Assembly: GCA_900543845.1 (NCBI GenBank) | Contig: UQTD01000006.1 | Location: 1 to 45,066, forward strand | DNA from: an uncultured Collinsella sp. | GTDB lineage: Bacteria; Actinomycetota; Coriobacteriia; Coriobacteriales; Coriobacteriaceae | Direction: 5' to 3' | DNA: 45,066 bases | In this document: piece after piece, positions 1 to 8,686 of the stretch | Numbering within the stretch: the first letter of the stretch is position 1 | Layout: each line of letters starts with the position of its first letter | Position numbers and translations under genes: made by a program | Notes under the pieces: model-generated | Told to the model about the DNA's origin: nothing | Database searches by the model: none | The model's input: the letters and a program-made list of their open reading frames with translations, nothing else

Positions 1-34
1 AGCGCGCCGGCCGTCGCTTTTCTGTTGCTGCCGT

Positions 35-481
35 TTACTCGGCGAGCTGCTTTAGCACATCGCAGGCGATCTCGATGGCATCGTCGATACAGCCGGGGCA
101 GCTGCGGAGCGGACCCTTATCCGATTCGATGCCCTTGAGCGTGCCGCAGACGGTCGTCGTGTTCTTCTCGCCAAAACGCTTGGCGATCTCGCGCGACAGC
201 TTGTAGGTTTGGCCCTTGGTCTTGGGGTTTTCCATGCCGTCGCTCATTACAAAGCCCATGATGGCCACGGCGCCCGAGATGGCGCCGCAGGTTTCGGTCA
301 TGCCGCCCATGCCGGCGCCAAAGCCCTCGGTGAGGGTAAAGGCGACCTGGGGGTCAAGCCCGACGGCGGGCGCGAGCGTGCAGGCGACGGCCTGGGCGCA
401 GTTAAAGCCACGGGCGTGGTATTCGGCAGCCTGAGCCTGACAGGCGGTGATGTCGAGCTGGGCAGTATCGATTTGCTTCAT
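35..481 (-). CDS. C_GCAxxG_C_C family redox protein
   Basis: This is a 148-residue cysteine-rich protein of the C_GCAxxG_C_C family, a group of small, probably redox- or metal-active proteins of anaerobes with no settled reaction. The visible cysteine pattern is NCAQAV near the N-terminus, a glycine-rich GAGMGGMTETCGA segment, VCGTLKG, and a C-terminal SCPGC pair, in the family order. I chose the ATG at 481 because AAGGAGA lies a few bases upstream. An in-frame ATG at 553 preceded by AAAGAGG would add 24 residues and is a real alternative; the sequence between the two contains an imperfect dyad of GTACC/GGTAC blocks. The gene is divergent from the MetY gene. Family assignment is from the cysteine pattern; function is unknown. 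Confidence 0.8.
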   Translation of the reverse strand: MKQIDTAQLDITACQAQAAEYHARGFNCAQAVACTLAPAVGLDPQVAFTLTEGFGAGMGGMTETCGAISGAVAIMGFVMSDGMENPKTKGQTYKLSREIAKRFGEKNTTTVCGTLKGIESDKGPLRSCPGCIDDAIEIACDVLKQLAE

Positions 482-644
482 CGTTGTCTCCTTGGTCACG
501 GTGTACCCGCCTATGGTACCCGTGACGGTGCGTGTAATCATCGAGAGCTTCATGGATGCCTCTTTTTTATCTATCGAGCAAATGCCCAAGGCTTGAGATA
601 AATGCCACGGATCAATTTGTCCCATAACCTACCTTGGGGATGGG

Positions 645-673
645 TTGAGAGGGGTGCAGGGTAGCGGTATCGT
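645..673 (+). promoter_or_regulatory. Candidate promoter of the MetY gene
   Basis: TTGAGA at 645-650 and TATCGT at 668-673 are separated by 17 bases, matching 5 of 6 and 4 of 6 positions of the housekeeping consensus, and lie 39 bases before the start codon. No SAM or T-box riboswitch is recognisable in this short leader. Confidence 0.35.
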
Positions 674-711
674 GAACCGAATAAAACGTAACCCAGGCAA
701 GGGAGCTAGAT

Positions 712-1995
712 ATGAGCGAGCAGACCATCGGTACCACATGTGTTCAGGGCGGCTATCACCCGGGAGATGCCGAGCCGCGCCAGGTGCCCATCTACCAGTC
801 CACCACGTGGAAGTACGACACGTCCGAGCACATGGGCAAGCTGTTTGACCTAGAGGAGTCTGGCTACTTCTACAGCCGTCTGCAGAACCCCACGTGCGAT
901 CTCGTTGCCGCCAAGATTTGCGAGATGGAGGGCGGCACCGCAGCGATGCTCACGAGCTCGGGCATGGCTGCGAATTTCCTCGCGATTTTTAACGTGGCCG
1001 GTGCCGGCGATCATGTGGTCGCGAGCTCTGCCATTTACGGCGGTACGTATAACCTGCTCGCCCACACCATGGGCCGCATGGGCGTGACCTGCACGTTCGT
1101 CGCCCCCGACTGCACCGATGAGGAGCTCGAGGCAGCCTTTGAGCCCAATACCAAGCTCGTCTTTGGCGAGACGATCGCAAACCCCGCCCTTGCCGTGCTC
1201 GATATTGAGCGCTTTGCCAAGGCTGCACATGACCACGGCGTGCCGCTGATGGTCGACAACACCTTCCCGACGCCCGTAATGTGCCGTCCCTTTGAGTGGG
1301 GTGCCGACATCGTCACGCACTCCACCACCAAGTACATGGATGGACATGCTGCCTACCTGGGCGGCGTGATCGTCGACCACGGCCAGTTTGACTGGATGGC
1401 TCATGCGGATAAGTTCCCGGGTCTCACCACGCCCGACGAGAGCTACCACGGCGTGACGTATGCCGAGAAGTTCGGTCGCGAGGGTGCCTTCATTACCAAG
1501 GCCACCGCGCAGCTCATGCGCGACCTCGGCCCCATGCAGAACCCGCAGGCGGCCTTCTTCCTGAACAGCTCGCTCGAGAGCCTGCATGTGCGCATGCCGC
1601 GTCATTGTGAGAACGGCCTGGCCGTTGCCAAGTTCCTGCAGAGCCATCCCAAGGTGCGCTTCGTGAGCTATCCGGGCCTGGAGGGCGACAAGTACTATGA
1701 TCTCGCTCAGAAGTACATGCCCAACGGTACCTGCGGCGTTGTGAGCTTTGGCTTTAACGGTGGCCGTGCGGCGGCCGAGACCTTTATGAAGAGCCTCAAG
1801 CTCGCCCAGATCGCCACGCACGTGGCCGACGCCCGCACTTGCTGCCTGCATCCCGCTAATGCCACGCATCGCCAGATGAACGATGAGGAACTCATTGCCT
1901 GTGGCATTTCCGCCGACATGGTGCGCTTGTCGTGCGGCCTCGAGGACACGGCCGATCTGATTGCCGACCTTGAGCAGGCACTCGAGCAGTGCTAG
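712..1995 (+). CDS. metY: O-acetylhomoserine sulfhydrylase-type enzyme
   Basis: This is a 427-residue PLP-dependent enzyme of the Cys/Met metabolism family. It most likely makes homocysteine from O-acetylhomoserine and sulfide in the cytoplasm. The PLP lysine is K207 in HSTTKYMDGH; the YSRLQNPT segment (53-60) and the MVDNTF cofactor-binding strand (180-185) are typical. The length suits O-acetylhomoserine aminocarboxypropyltransferase; methionine gamma-lyase and cystathionine gamma-synthase-type enzymes are usually nearer 380-400 residues but cannot be excluded from sequence alone. The start follows GGGAGCTAGAT. The gene appears monocistronic, with a strong terminator behind it. Confidence 0.85.
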   Translation: MSEQTIGTTCVQGGYHPGDAEPRQVPIYQSTTWKYDTSEHMGKLFDLEESGYFYSRLQNPTCDLVAAKICEMEGGTAAMLTSSGMAANFLAIFNVAGAGDHVVASSAIYGGTYNLLAHTMGRMGVTCTFVAPDCTDEELEAAFEPNTKLVFGETIANPALAVLDIERFAKAAHDHGVPLMVDNTFPTPVMCRPFEWGADIVTHSTTKYMDGHAAYLGGVIVDHGQFDWMAHADKFPGLTTPDESYHGVTYAEKFGREGAFITKATAQLMRDLGPMQNPQAAFFLNSSLESLHVRMPRHCENGLAVAKFLQSHPKVRFVSYPGLEGDKYYDLAQKYMPNGTCGVVSFGFNGGRAAAETFMKSLKLAQIATHVADARTCCLHPANATHRQMNDEELIACGISADMVRLSCGLEDTADLIADLEQALEQC

Positions 1996-2064
1996 GCTAG
2001 CGTGCGTGCGAGGCGTGGGACGGCTTTTCGGCTGACGACGTCCTCATAGTTCCGATTCCGTAGG

Positions 2065-2111
2065 CGGGACCCCGATCGTGTCCGTTTGTAGGCGATTGGG
2101 GTCCCGTTTTT
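2065..2111 (+). terminator. Rho-independent terminator after the MetY gene
   Basis: CGGGACCCCGATCG and CGATTGGGGTCCCG form a long, nearly perfect stem and are followed by five T residues. It lies between the MetY stop and the MFS start. Confidence 0.85.
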
Positions 2112-2136
2112 GCGTTGCACGATAGAAAGGATATAC

Positions 2137-3441
2137 ATGGAGAAAACTGCCGAGCAGCTGCGCCGCGAACACATTGCCCTAGAGGGCGACACCCACGGTA
2201 AGAATAAATGGGCGATTCTGTTCACCGTGCTCGTCATGACCTTTATGGCGTGTCTGGATGCGAGCATCGTGACGGTGGCGCTCCCAGTGATGCAAAAGGA
2301 GCTGGGGGTGGGTCTCGACCGCATTCAGCTCGTGAGCTCGGTGTATCTGCTCGCGACGTGCGTCGCCATGCTGCCGTTTGGCCGCTTGGGCGATGTGCGC
2401 GGCAAGGTGAATGTGTTCCAGCTTGGTGTAATCGTCTTTACGGGTGGCTCGTTGCTTTGCGGGCTTTCGGCTTCGCTCGAGGTGCTTATCTTGGCGCGTT
2501 TCGTGCAGGGCATTGGCTGTGCCGCCGCGATGGCCAACAATATGGGCATCATCACCGAGTCGTTTCCGGCGCGTGAGCGCGGCCGTGCCATGGGCATTCT
2601 GGCGACCTTTGTGGCTCTTGGCATGATGTGCGGCCCCGTGCTCGGCGGCGTGCTGGTGGCGAGCTTTCCCTGGGAGAGCATCTTCCTTATCAATCTGCCC
2701 ATTGGCGTAATCTCGTTTATCGTGGGACTCTATACGCTGCCGCATGTGAAGCCGGAGGCTGGCGAACGCCCTATGCCGTTGACAGGGGCGGCGCGTCGCT
2801 GCTTTGCGAGCTCGGCTTTCTCGATTAACCTGGCTTGCATGCTTATCGTGTTCGTGGGTATCGGTGCCTCCGAGTTTGTGCTGCCGTTCTACTTTCAGGA
2901 TGCCCACGGCTTTAGCTCCGATATCTCCGGCCTGTTGTTTTTGGCGATGCCGGTCGTGAATGCCTTTGTGGGCCCGCTTTCGGGCTCGGTGTCCGACCGT
3001 GTTGGTTGTGAAGCGCCCACGGCCGTTGGCCTGGGCGTGTACGTGTGCGGTCTCTTTGCGGTGAGCACGCTTGACGAGCACTCTTCCATCTTGATGATTG
3101 TGTGCTGCGTCGCGTTTATGTCGTGCGGCACGTCGATCTTCCAGAGTCCCAATAATTCGCTGTATATGGGTTCGGCTCCGCGTGAGGCGCTTGGCTTTGC
3201 GGGCAGCTTGAGCAGCTTGGCGCGCTATGCGGGCATAGCGCTGGGTATTACGGCGGCGTCGCGCATCCTGTATGGACAGACGAGCGCGGCGATGGGCAAG
3301 ACGGTCACGAGCTATGTGGCGGGTCGTCCGGACGTGTTCCTCTTTGGCTTCCGTTTGGTATTCTACGTGCTGATGGCCGTTGCTACCGTGGGCTTTGCGC
3401 TCACATTGGTACGTTTGGTGAGGACGCGCACCCGGCATTAG
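2137..3441 (+). CDS. MFS drug/metabolite exporter, DHA2-like
   Basis: This is a 434-residue polytopic membrane protein of the major facilitator superfamily, probably a proton-coupled exporter. The first helix carries LDASIVTVALPVM, close to the LDxTIVNVALP signature of the DHA2 (EmrB/QacA-like) group. GRLGDVRGK follows in the loop between helices 2 and 3 (MFS motif A). An ARFVQGIGCAAAMANNMG segment and a GPVLGGVL (motif C-like) segment follow. The substrate cannot be inferred. The start at 2137 is supported by AAAGGATATAC; upstream in-frame codons would run into the preceding terminator. It stands alone between a terminator and the xpt gene. Confidence 0.8.
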   Translation: MEKTAEQLRREHIALEGDTHGKNKWAILFTVLVMTFMACLDASIVTVALPVMQKELGVGLDRIQLVSSVYLLATCVAMLPFGRLGDVRGKVNVFQLGVIVFTGGSLLCGLSASLEVLILARFVQGIGCAAAMANNMGIITESFPARERGRAMGILATFVALGMMCGPVLGGVLVASFPWESIFLINLPIGVISFIVGLYTLPHVKPEAGERPMPLTGAARRCFASSAFSINLACMLIVFVGIGASEFVLPFYFQDAHGFSSDISGLLFLAMPVVNAFVGPLSGSVSDRVGCEAPTAVGLGVYVCGLFAVSTLDEHSSILMIVCCVAFMSCGTSIFQSPNNSLYMGSAPREALGFAGSLSSLARYAGIALGITAASRILYGQTSAAMGKTVTSYVAGRPDVFLFGFRLVFYVLMAVATVGFALTLVRLVRTRTRH

Positions 3442-3601
3442 CGTGTTGGGAGGCTGTCTGCCACGAATCGGGCCTATCTACTGGTCTTGCAGCTTTATGG
3501 TGCGATGCGGCTTGTGGGGCGGGCGGGGGTCGGTCCGTGGTAGACTATCGAACAACGTTTATTAATCGCGCGGTATCGTTGCCGCGAGAAGGGGTTGCGC
3601 C

Positions 3602-4180
3602 ATGCAGGAGCTTGAGGATCGTATTCGCCATGACGGCATCGTAAAGGCCGGTAACGTCCTTAAGGTTGATGCCTTCCTCAACCACCAGTGCGACGTTGAG
3701 CTGTTCGACCATATGGGCGCCGAGTGGGCCCGTCTGTTCGAGGGTGTCGAGATCAACAAGATCCTGACGATCGAGGCTTCGGGCATTGGCATGGCTTGCA
3801 TTGCGGCCCAGCATTTTGGTGGCGTGCCGGTGGTCTTTGCCAAGAAGGCACAGTCCATCAACCTCGACGGCGAGCAGTATGCCACGACCATCTACTCCTT
3901 TACCAAGCAGAAGGAGTACCCGGTTATCGTTGGCAAGCGCTTCCTGTCCGAGGGCGACAAGGTCCTGATTATCGACGACTTCCTGGCCAACGGCTGCGCG
4001 CTCGAGGGTCTTATCAAGATCTGTGAGGCTGCGGGTGCCGAGGTATCTGGTATTGGCATTGCGGTGGAGAAGGGCTTCCAAGGCGGTGGCGATAAGCTCC
4101 GCAAGCGCGGCTTCCGCGTTGAGAGCCTGGCCCGTATCGCCGATATGGACTGCGAGAACGGCGAGATCACCTTCGCCTAG
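3602..4180 (+). CDS. xpt: Xanthine phosphoribosyltransferase
   Basis: This 192-residue cytoplasmic purine-salvage enzyme converts xanthine and PRPP to XMP. The type I phosphoribosyltransferase PRPP-binding motif VLIIDDFLANGCAL is around residue 120. The N-terminal MQELEDRI and the KAQSINLDGEQY region match Xpt of the Bacillus type rather than adenine or hypoxanthine enzymes. The length is normal. A purine riboswitch often precedes xpt in Firmicutes; the 160-base upstream region here shows no recognisable one. The gene ends just before a hairpin with a T run. Confidence 0.88.
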   Translation: MQELEDRIRHDGIVKAGNVLKVDAFLNHQCDVELFDHMGAEWARLFEGVEINKILTIEASGIGMACIAAQHFGGVPVVFAKKAQSINLDGEQYATTIYSFTKQKEYPVIVGKRFLSEGDKVLIIDDFLANGCALEGLIKICEAAGAEVSGIGIAVEKGFQGGGDKLRKRGFRVESLARIADMDCENGEITFA

Positions 4181-4207
4181 GCTCGCAACACAAGCGATTG
4201 GTATGCG

Positions 4208-4243
4208 ATGTGACAAAGGGACTGTCCCTTTGTCACATTTTTT
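4208..4243 (+). terminator. Terminator-like perfect palindrome after xpt
   Basis: ATGTGACAAAGGGAC (4208-4222) and GTCCCTTTGTCACAT (4224-4238) are exact reverse complements with one base between them, followed by TTTTT. It can serve as the xpt terminator. Its near-zero loop and GGGAC core resemble the other palindromic elements in this window, so it may belong to a dispersed repeat class. Confidence 0.7.
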
Positions 4244-4263
4244 GTATGAGGGGAGGTGTTGAT

Positions 4264-4644
4264 ATGGACGAGAACAAGATGGGATGGCTCGAGTATGCGC
4301 GCTATGCCGAGATGTCGGTCGAGGAGTTGGCGCGCGATTGCGAGGTGCAGGTGTTTCGCGCGACAGGTCCGGGCGGGCAGGGCGTGAACACGACGGATTC
4401 AGCGGTGCGCATGAAACATATCCCTTCGGGGATTACCGTGACGGCGCGCGAGAGCCGCAGCCAGTTTCAGAATCGTAGCTGCTGTTTGCGTAAGCTGAGG
4501 GCAGAGCTTGAGCGTCGTGGCCGTCCGCCGCGCCGTCGCGTCAAGACCAAGGTGCCACAGCGATCGCGCCAGCGCAGGCTCAACGACAAGCACTTCAACG
4601 CGATTAAAAAGGCCAACCGTCGTAAGCCAGGCAGCGACGAATAG
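4264..4644 (+). CDS. Peptide chain release factor-like protein (GGQ domain)
   Basis: This 126-residue protein has only the peptidyl-tRNA hydrolase domain of class I release factors. The catalytic GGQ is at 37-39 within GPGGQGVNTTDSAVR, followed by HIPSGI and a very basic C-terminal tail rich in Arg and Lys (about 85-122). It lacks the codon-recognition domains of RF1/RF2. That architecture fits ribosome-rescue hydrolases such as ArfB/YaeJ, in which a basic tail enters the empty mRNA channel, or PrfH-like proteins. The start at 4264 is set by GGGGAGG eight bases upstream; the longer reading would translate the preceding hairpin. The role is inferred from the family. Confidence 0.75.
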   Translation: MDENKMGWLEYARYAEMSVEELARDCEVQVFRATGPGGQGVNTTDSAVRMKHIPSGITVTARESRSQFQNRSCCLRKLRAELERRGRPPRRRVKTKVPQRSRQRRLNDKHFNAIKKANRRKPGSDE

Positions 4645-4652
4645 CCTCCTCA

Positions 4653-4723
4653 TAAGTTGCGGTGAAATAGGGACTGTTTTGCGGCTTTAGCTGCATAAGC
4701 AGTCCCTATTTCACCGCAACTTA
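4653..4723. repeat. Long palindromic element, copy 1
   Basis: Two perfect 24-base arms (4653-4676 and 4700-4723) begin and end with TAAGTTGCGGTGAAATAG and its complement, with GGGACTG at the core end. The 23-base loop contains a second small stem (GCGGC/GCTGC). It lies between two convergent genes, so it could terminate both, although it lacks a clear T run. Related copies are at 21758-21828 and 23070-23138. Confidence 0.9.
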
Positions 4724-4730
4724 GGTGGGG

Positions 4731-5693
4731 TTAGCGGGTGGGGCGCCAGACGTGGAGGGCGCCGGCCAGGACGTCGACCTCGATGCGCGAGGCGACGATG
4801 GGCTCGCCGTCGGCTTGGATGGGGTAGTCGGGCTCCTCGAACGTGAGCTCGGCATGACGGCAGCGACGCATGCGTACCGGCGGCAGCTTGGTGTGGTGGC
4901 CGTCCTTGGCCGAAAGAAACATGGGCAGGGCAATCGCACGGGGGACGGGGCCGCAGGCGTAGCAGACGTCGAGTATACCGTCACAGGGGTCGGCATCGGG
5001 ACAGATGCGATAGCCCGAACCATAGGTGGGCCCCAACTGAATGGCCATGATAATCGCCCGCACGCGCTCGGCAGGCGCACCGTCAAAACTCACTGTCATG
5101 GGATAGTTGCGGTAGCGTAGACCAAACTGCTCAAGTCCCGAGAGGGTGTAGAGCGGAGCGCCCGTCAAGCCCATCTTTTTGCGCAGCTCGGTGGTGCCCA
5201 GGCCGATGGCGGCATCGATGCCGACCGAAAGCGTCTGGTCGTAGTACTCAACGGCAGCCTCGCCGCTGCCGCTCGCAGGGCTCCACGAGCGAATGCGCCC
5301 GATGTCCTGACGCTGCAGCTCGCAGGTGAGCAGCGCGCCAAAATCCTTGCCGGAGAAATCGTCGATGCCGAGCGTTTGGGCAAAATCGTTGCCGGAGCCC
5401 ACGGGCAGGACGGCAAGGGCGGGGCGTGCGTCCTCCCCTTGCGTCATAAGCCCGTTGACGACCTCGTGAATCACACCGTCGCCGCCAAGGGCGATAACGG
5501 TGCGATAGCCCTTAGCCTGTGCTGCCAGCTCCTTGGCGTGTCCCATGCGCTCGGTCAGCACCAGGTCAAACTGGGATGCGCGTGCAGTCATGTCCAAAAA
5601 GCGCTGCAGGCGCTCGGCAACTTCGTGCGCCGCACCCGACTGGGCGGCTGGGTTGGCGATGATGAGCGTGCGACCAAAATCAGTTGCGTGCAT
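4731..5693 (-). CDS. Diacylglycerol/lipid kinase family protein
   Basis: This 320-residue protein belongs to the diacylglycerol kinase catalytic-domain family (DgkB/YegS/LCB5-like), which phosphorylates diacylglycerol or related lipids at the membrane face using ATP. Visible motifs are IIANPAAQSG near the N-terminus, the nucleotide-binding GGDGVIHEVVNGL (70-82), and LPVGSGNDFAQTLG (96-109). The C-terminal half carries the usual beta-rich lipid-binding region ending with IQADGEPI. I chose the ATG at 5693 because GGGAG precedes it and the protein then begins directly with the domain; a start at 5765 would add 24 residues of low-complexity sequence. Substrate is not determinable. It is convergent with the release-factor-like gene. 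Confidence 0.82.
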   Translation of the reverse strand: MHATDFGRTLIIANPAAQSGAAHEVAERLQRFLDMTARASQFDLVLTERMGHAKELAAQAKGYRTVIALGGDGVIHEVVNGLMTQGEDARPALAVLPVGSGNDFAQTLGIDDFSGKDFGALLTCELQRQDIGRIRSWSPASGSGEAAVEYYDQTLSVGIDAAIGLGTTELRKKMGLTGAPLYTLSGLEQFGLRYRNYPMTVSFDGAPAERVRAIIMAIQLGPTYGSGYRICPDADPCDGILDVCYACGPVPRAIALPMFLSAKDGHHTKLPPVRMRRCRHAELTFEEPDYPIQADGEPIVASRIEVDVLAGALHVWRPTR

Positions 5694-5780
5694 GGGGCGA
5701 CTCCCGGCGTATGACGTGACGGTGCGGTCGCGCTCAGGTCGAATTGCCCCCGATTGTGGCTGCACGGCGAATACTTACGT

Positions 5781-7202
5781 CTACTCTATCAGGTCGTTGT
5801 GGCGCTCGATAGCATCCGCTACCGTACCGCCCTCATCCACAATAAGCGAACGGCGCTTGGGTGAGATGATGCGCTGGGCGGGGTACACGCCGCGGTGCCC
5901 GCCGACGAGGTAGCTGATAAAGGCCACGATGACAAAGAACCCGGCGGCCGTGCCGTGGAACAGGTCGATGGCCATCATGCAGGTGGTGATGGGCACGTTG
6001 AGGCCGGCACAGAACACGCCGAGCATGCCCAGCGCCGCCAGAAAGCTGGGGTCGATTCCGACGAGGCAACCGATCCAGCCGCCGAGCGCCGCACCGATGC
6101 CAAACAGGGGCGTGACCTCGCCGCCTTGGAAGCCCGCGCCCAGGGTAAGCGCCGTCACCACGAGCTTGATGGCTGCGTCGGCAAGGGTCGTGTTACCGGC
6201 GAACCCGGCGCCCGAGAGCCAGGTGGCAAGGCCGGCATACTTCCAGGCGTCGAGCATCGCGTAGGCCGCGAGCACCACGAGCGCGCCCACGAGTGCGCGA
6301 GCAATGTAGTTGGTGATAAAGCGGCCGTACAGGCTCTTGACGGTACGAACCGACCAGGCAAAGAGACGTGCGGTGAGACCAAAGATGATGGCGCTGATGA
6401 CTACGATGACAACCGTCCGTGGTGTCATGTTGGGAACGCTGGCGATAACATTCGCCTCGTACTCGGTTCCCAAGGCAAGTGATGTAAAGTAGCCGGTAAA
6501 CGAGGCGACCAGGCAGTAGATGCCCGCGGTGTAGTCGATCTTGCCGATAAAGCACATCTCCATGCCAAAGAAGGCTCCGGCGAGGGGTGAACCGAATACG
6601 GCGCCAAAGGCCGACGAGATGCCGGCGAGCATGAGGTCGTGGTGGTCATGCTTTTTGAGGTGGGCGAGGCTCGAGATGTTGCTGGCGATGGTGCCGCCAA
6701 TCTGCACCGCGGCGCCCTCGCGGCCGGCCGATCCGCCCGTTAGGTGCGTGAGCGTGGAGCAGACGAAGGTGAGGACGGCCATGCGCATATGGATAAGGCG
6801 TGTGCCCAGGGCGGAGTCGATGACCAGGTTGTTACCTCGTTTGGCGGCAAGGCCGTGGTTTTTGTACACCCATGCGGTGGCAACGCCCACAACGGGAAGC
6901 AACACGTAAATCCACACGTGGTGCTCGCGATAATCGGTGGCGATATTCAGCGAGGCCAAAAATGCCCAAGCGGCAACACCCATGGCGAGCGAGACGATGA
7001 CGACGAGCGCGAGCAGTTTGGCGCTTGCAAACAGGTTGCGGGCGTTGCGGCGTGTGTCGGCGGCCAAGAGCTGCTCGGAGCGGGTGAGTTGACGCCTGCC
7101 GGCCATGATGACGTCGCTAAGGGAGAAAAAGCCGCCATCGTCGAGCGGCTGGGAATGATCCTGCGCTTCGTTTGCGCTTTCGGGTTTGTTGTTATGAGCC
7201 AT
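5781..7202 (-). CDS. ClC-family anion channel/antiporter
   Basis: This 473-residue membrane protein is of the ClC chloride channel/transporter family. Motifs seen are GGSAGREGAAVQIGG (the GREGx filter segment with the gating glutamate), GSPLAGAFFGMEM and GGEVTPLFGIGAALGG, in family order. The first filter motif, GSGIP in classical ClC proteins, is replaced by KRGNNLVID. A GNNL-type sequence here together with AGREG is, as far as I recall, a feature of the fluoride-exporting ClC-F branch, so fluoride/proton antiport is a plausible alternative to chloride transport. No fluoride riboswitch is evident upstream. The start at 7202 follows AGAGGAATAT; a TATAAT -10 box lies on the minus strand at 7232-7237. 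Confidence 0.82.
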   Translation of the reverse strand: MAHNNKPESANEAQDHSQPLDDGGFFSLSDVIMAGRRQLTRSEQLLAADTRRNARNLFASAKLLALVVIVSLAMGVAAWAFLASLNIATDYREHHVWIYVLLPVVGVATAWVYKNHGLAAKRGNNLVIDSALGTRLIHMRMAVLTFVCSTLTHLTGGSAGREGAAVQIGGTIASNISSLAHLKKHDHHDLMLAGISSAFGAVFGSPLAGAFFGMEMCFIGKIDYTAGIYCLVASFTGYFTSLALGTEYEANVIASVPNMTPRTVVIVVISAIIFGLTARLFAWSVRTVKSLYGRFITNYIARALVGALVVLAAYAMLDAWKYAGLATWLSGAGFAGNTTLADAAIKLVVTALTLGAGFQGGEVTPLFGIGAALGGWIGCLVGIDPSFLAALGMLGVFCAGLNVPITTCMMAIDLFHGTAAGFFVIVAFISYLVGGHRGVYPAQRIISPKRRSLIVDEGGTVADAIERHNDLIE

Positions 7203-7413
7203 ATATTCCTCTTTTAGGTTGCAACGCAAGCATTATAAAACGCGGCAAGCGCGATGAGCCGGTGGGTTGGTTTCCATTCTGTTTCGCGGCTTGCGGCCGA
7301 CAGGTGTATTTGCGGGTACAGGCCAAATCGCGGTCGCGCGTCGGGGGATTATACTGAGACAAGCATAAAGAATCGGCGTCCCTGTTGTGCGCCGTGGCAT
7401 TAAAGAGGTGCAT

Positions 7414-8676
7414 ATGGCAGAGAAACTCATTCCGCTGGAGGACGCGCAGTCGATCGTTCTGTCGCACGTTGCTCCGACCGATCTCGTCGAGATTCCCGTG
7501 TGGCAGGCCGTCGGTCTTCCCTTGGCCGAGGACGCGGTGGCCGATATCGACATCTCGCCGTTTGCCAACAGCGCTATGGACGGATATGCCGTGCGCTCGG
7601 CGGACTTGGCGCAGGCATCTGACGAGGCACAGGTGACGCTCGACGTTATCGGACACGAGGCGGCGGGCCATGTCTTTGAGGGCGTGGTCCGCACGGGCGA
7701 GACGGTCCGCATTATGACAGGCGCGCCGGTGCCCGAGGGTGCCGACGCTGTGGTGAAATACGAGATCGTTGACGTGCTCGATGGCGATGGCAACGAGGGC
7801 TCGCACGTCCGCTTCTCGGCGCCGGCAAAGGTAGGGGAGAACGTTCGCTCTGCCGCCGAGGAGGCACATGCCGGCGATGTTGTGATGCGCGCCGGCGAGG
7901 TCGTGGCTCCGGCGGGCGCGGGTCTGCTGGCAAGCGCCGGATACGCGAGCGTGAAGGTGCACGCTGCCCCACGTGTGGGCATCATCTCACTGGGCACGGA
8001 ACTGGTCGCACCGAGTAACGTGCCGGCGCGCGGGCAGATTCGCGATTCCAACTCCTCGGCGTTGATGGCCGAGGCACTCGATGCGGGAGCCGAGCCCGTG
8101 TTCTACGGCATCGCGCCCGATGATGAGCAGGCGATTGCCGAGCTGGTGCATCGCGCCGTGCAGGAGTGCGATTTTGTCATTACGAGCGGTGGCGCCTCGG
8201 CGGGCGATTACGACTACGTGACGGCGCTCGTCCGGCGCGAGGGCGAGGTGCTGTTCGATCGCATCTCGATGCGTCCCGGCAAGGCCATCACGTTTGGATT
8301 GCTCGGGGGTAAGCCCTACCTGGGGCTTTCAGGCAATCCGGCGGCGGCGTATGTGGGCTTTGAGATGCTCGCCCGTCCGGCGATCCGCAAGATGCGCGGC
8401 TTTGCCGAGGGGGCGCGTCCCGTGCAGCAGGCGACGCTCACGCACGGCGTGAAAAAGCGCCAGGACCGACGCTTCTTCGATCGCGCCACGGTTTTGCGCG
8501 ACCCCGAGACCGGTGAGCTGTTGGTGACCGAGGCCAAGACGCAGAATTCGGCGCTGCTCGGCACGATGCAGCAGGCCAACTGTCTACTGCGTATTGACGA
8601 AGGACCGTGCGAGCTCAAGGCGGGAGATGTCGTGGACGTTGTTCGCGTCGACCTGCCCGAGGGCGCCGTGTTGTAG
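7414..8676 (+). CDS. moeA: Molybdopterin molybdotransferase MoeA
   Basis: This 420-residue cytoplasmic enzyme inserts molybdate into adenylylated molybdopterin, the last step of Mo-cofactor synthesis. Seen are the N-terminal FANSAMDGYAVR, the MTGAPVPEGADAVVKYE segment, the GEPHI-domain-like GGASAGDYDYV, and the C-terminal MRPGKAITFG...GLSGNPAAAYVGFE. The start follows AAAGAGGTGCAT; a longer reading would use an upstream GTG without a good site. It is followed 10 bases later by the MoaB/Mog gene and forms a two-gene unit with it. The product serves FdhF and the orphan Mo oxidoreductase in this window. A TATACT at 7350-7355 may be its -10 box. Confidence 0.93.
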   Translation: MAEKLIPLEDAQSIVLSHVAPTDLVEIPVWQAVGLPLAEDAVADIDISPFANSAMDGYAVRSADLAQASDEAQVTLDVIGHEAAGHVFEGVVRTGETVRIMTGAPVPEGADAVVKYEIVDVLDGDGNEGSHVRFSAPAKVGENVRSAAEEAHAGDVVMRAGEVVAPAGAGLLASAGYASVKVHAAPRVGIISLGTELVAPSNVPARGQIRDSNSSALMAEALDAGAEPVFYGIAPDDEQAIAELVHRAVQECDFVITSGGASAGDYDYVTALVRREGEVLFDRISMRPGKAITFGLLGGKPYLGLSGNPAAAYVGFEMLARPAIRKMRGFAEGARPVQQATLTHGVKKRQDRRFFDRATVLRDPETGELLVTEAKTQNSALLGTMQQANCLLRIDEGPCELKAGDVVDVVRVDLPEGAVL

Positions 8677-8686
8677 GAGGAATGCT

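Noticed and set aside
3442..3601. Purine riboswitch upstream of xpt
   Set aside because: No conserved purine-riboswitch loop or core sequence is recognisable in the 160 bases.
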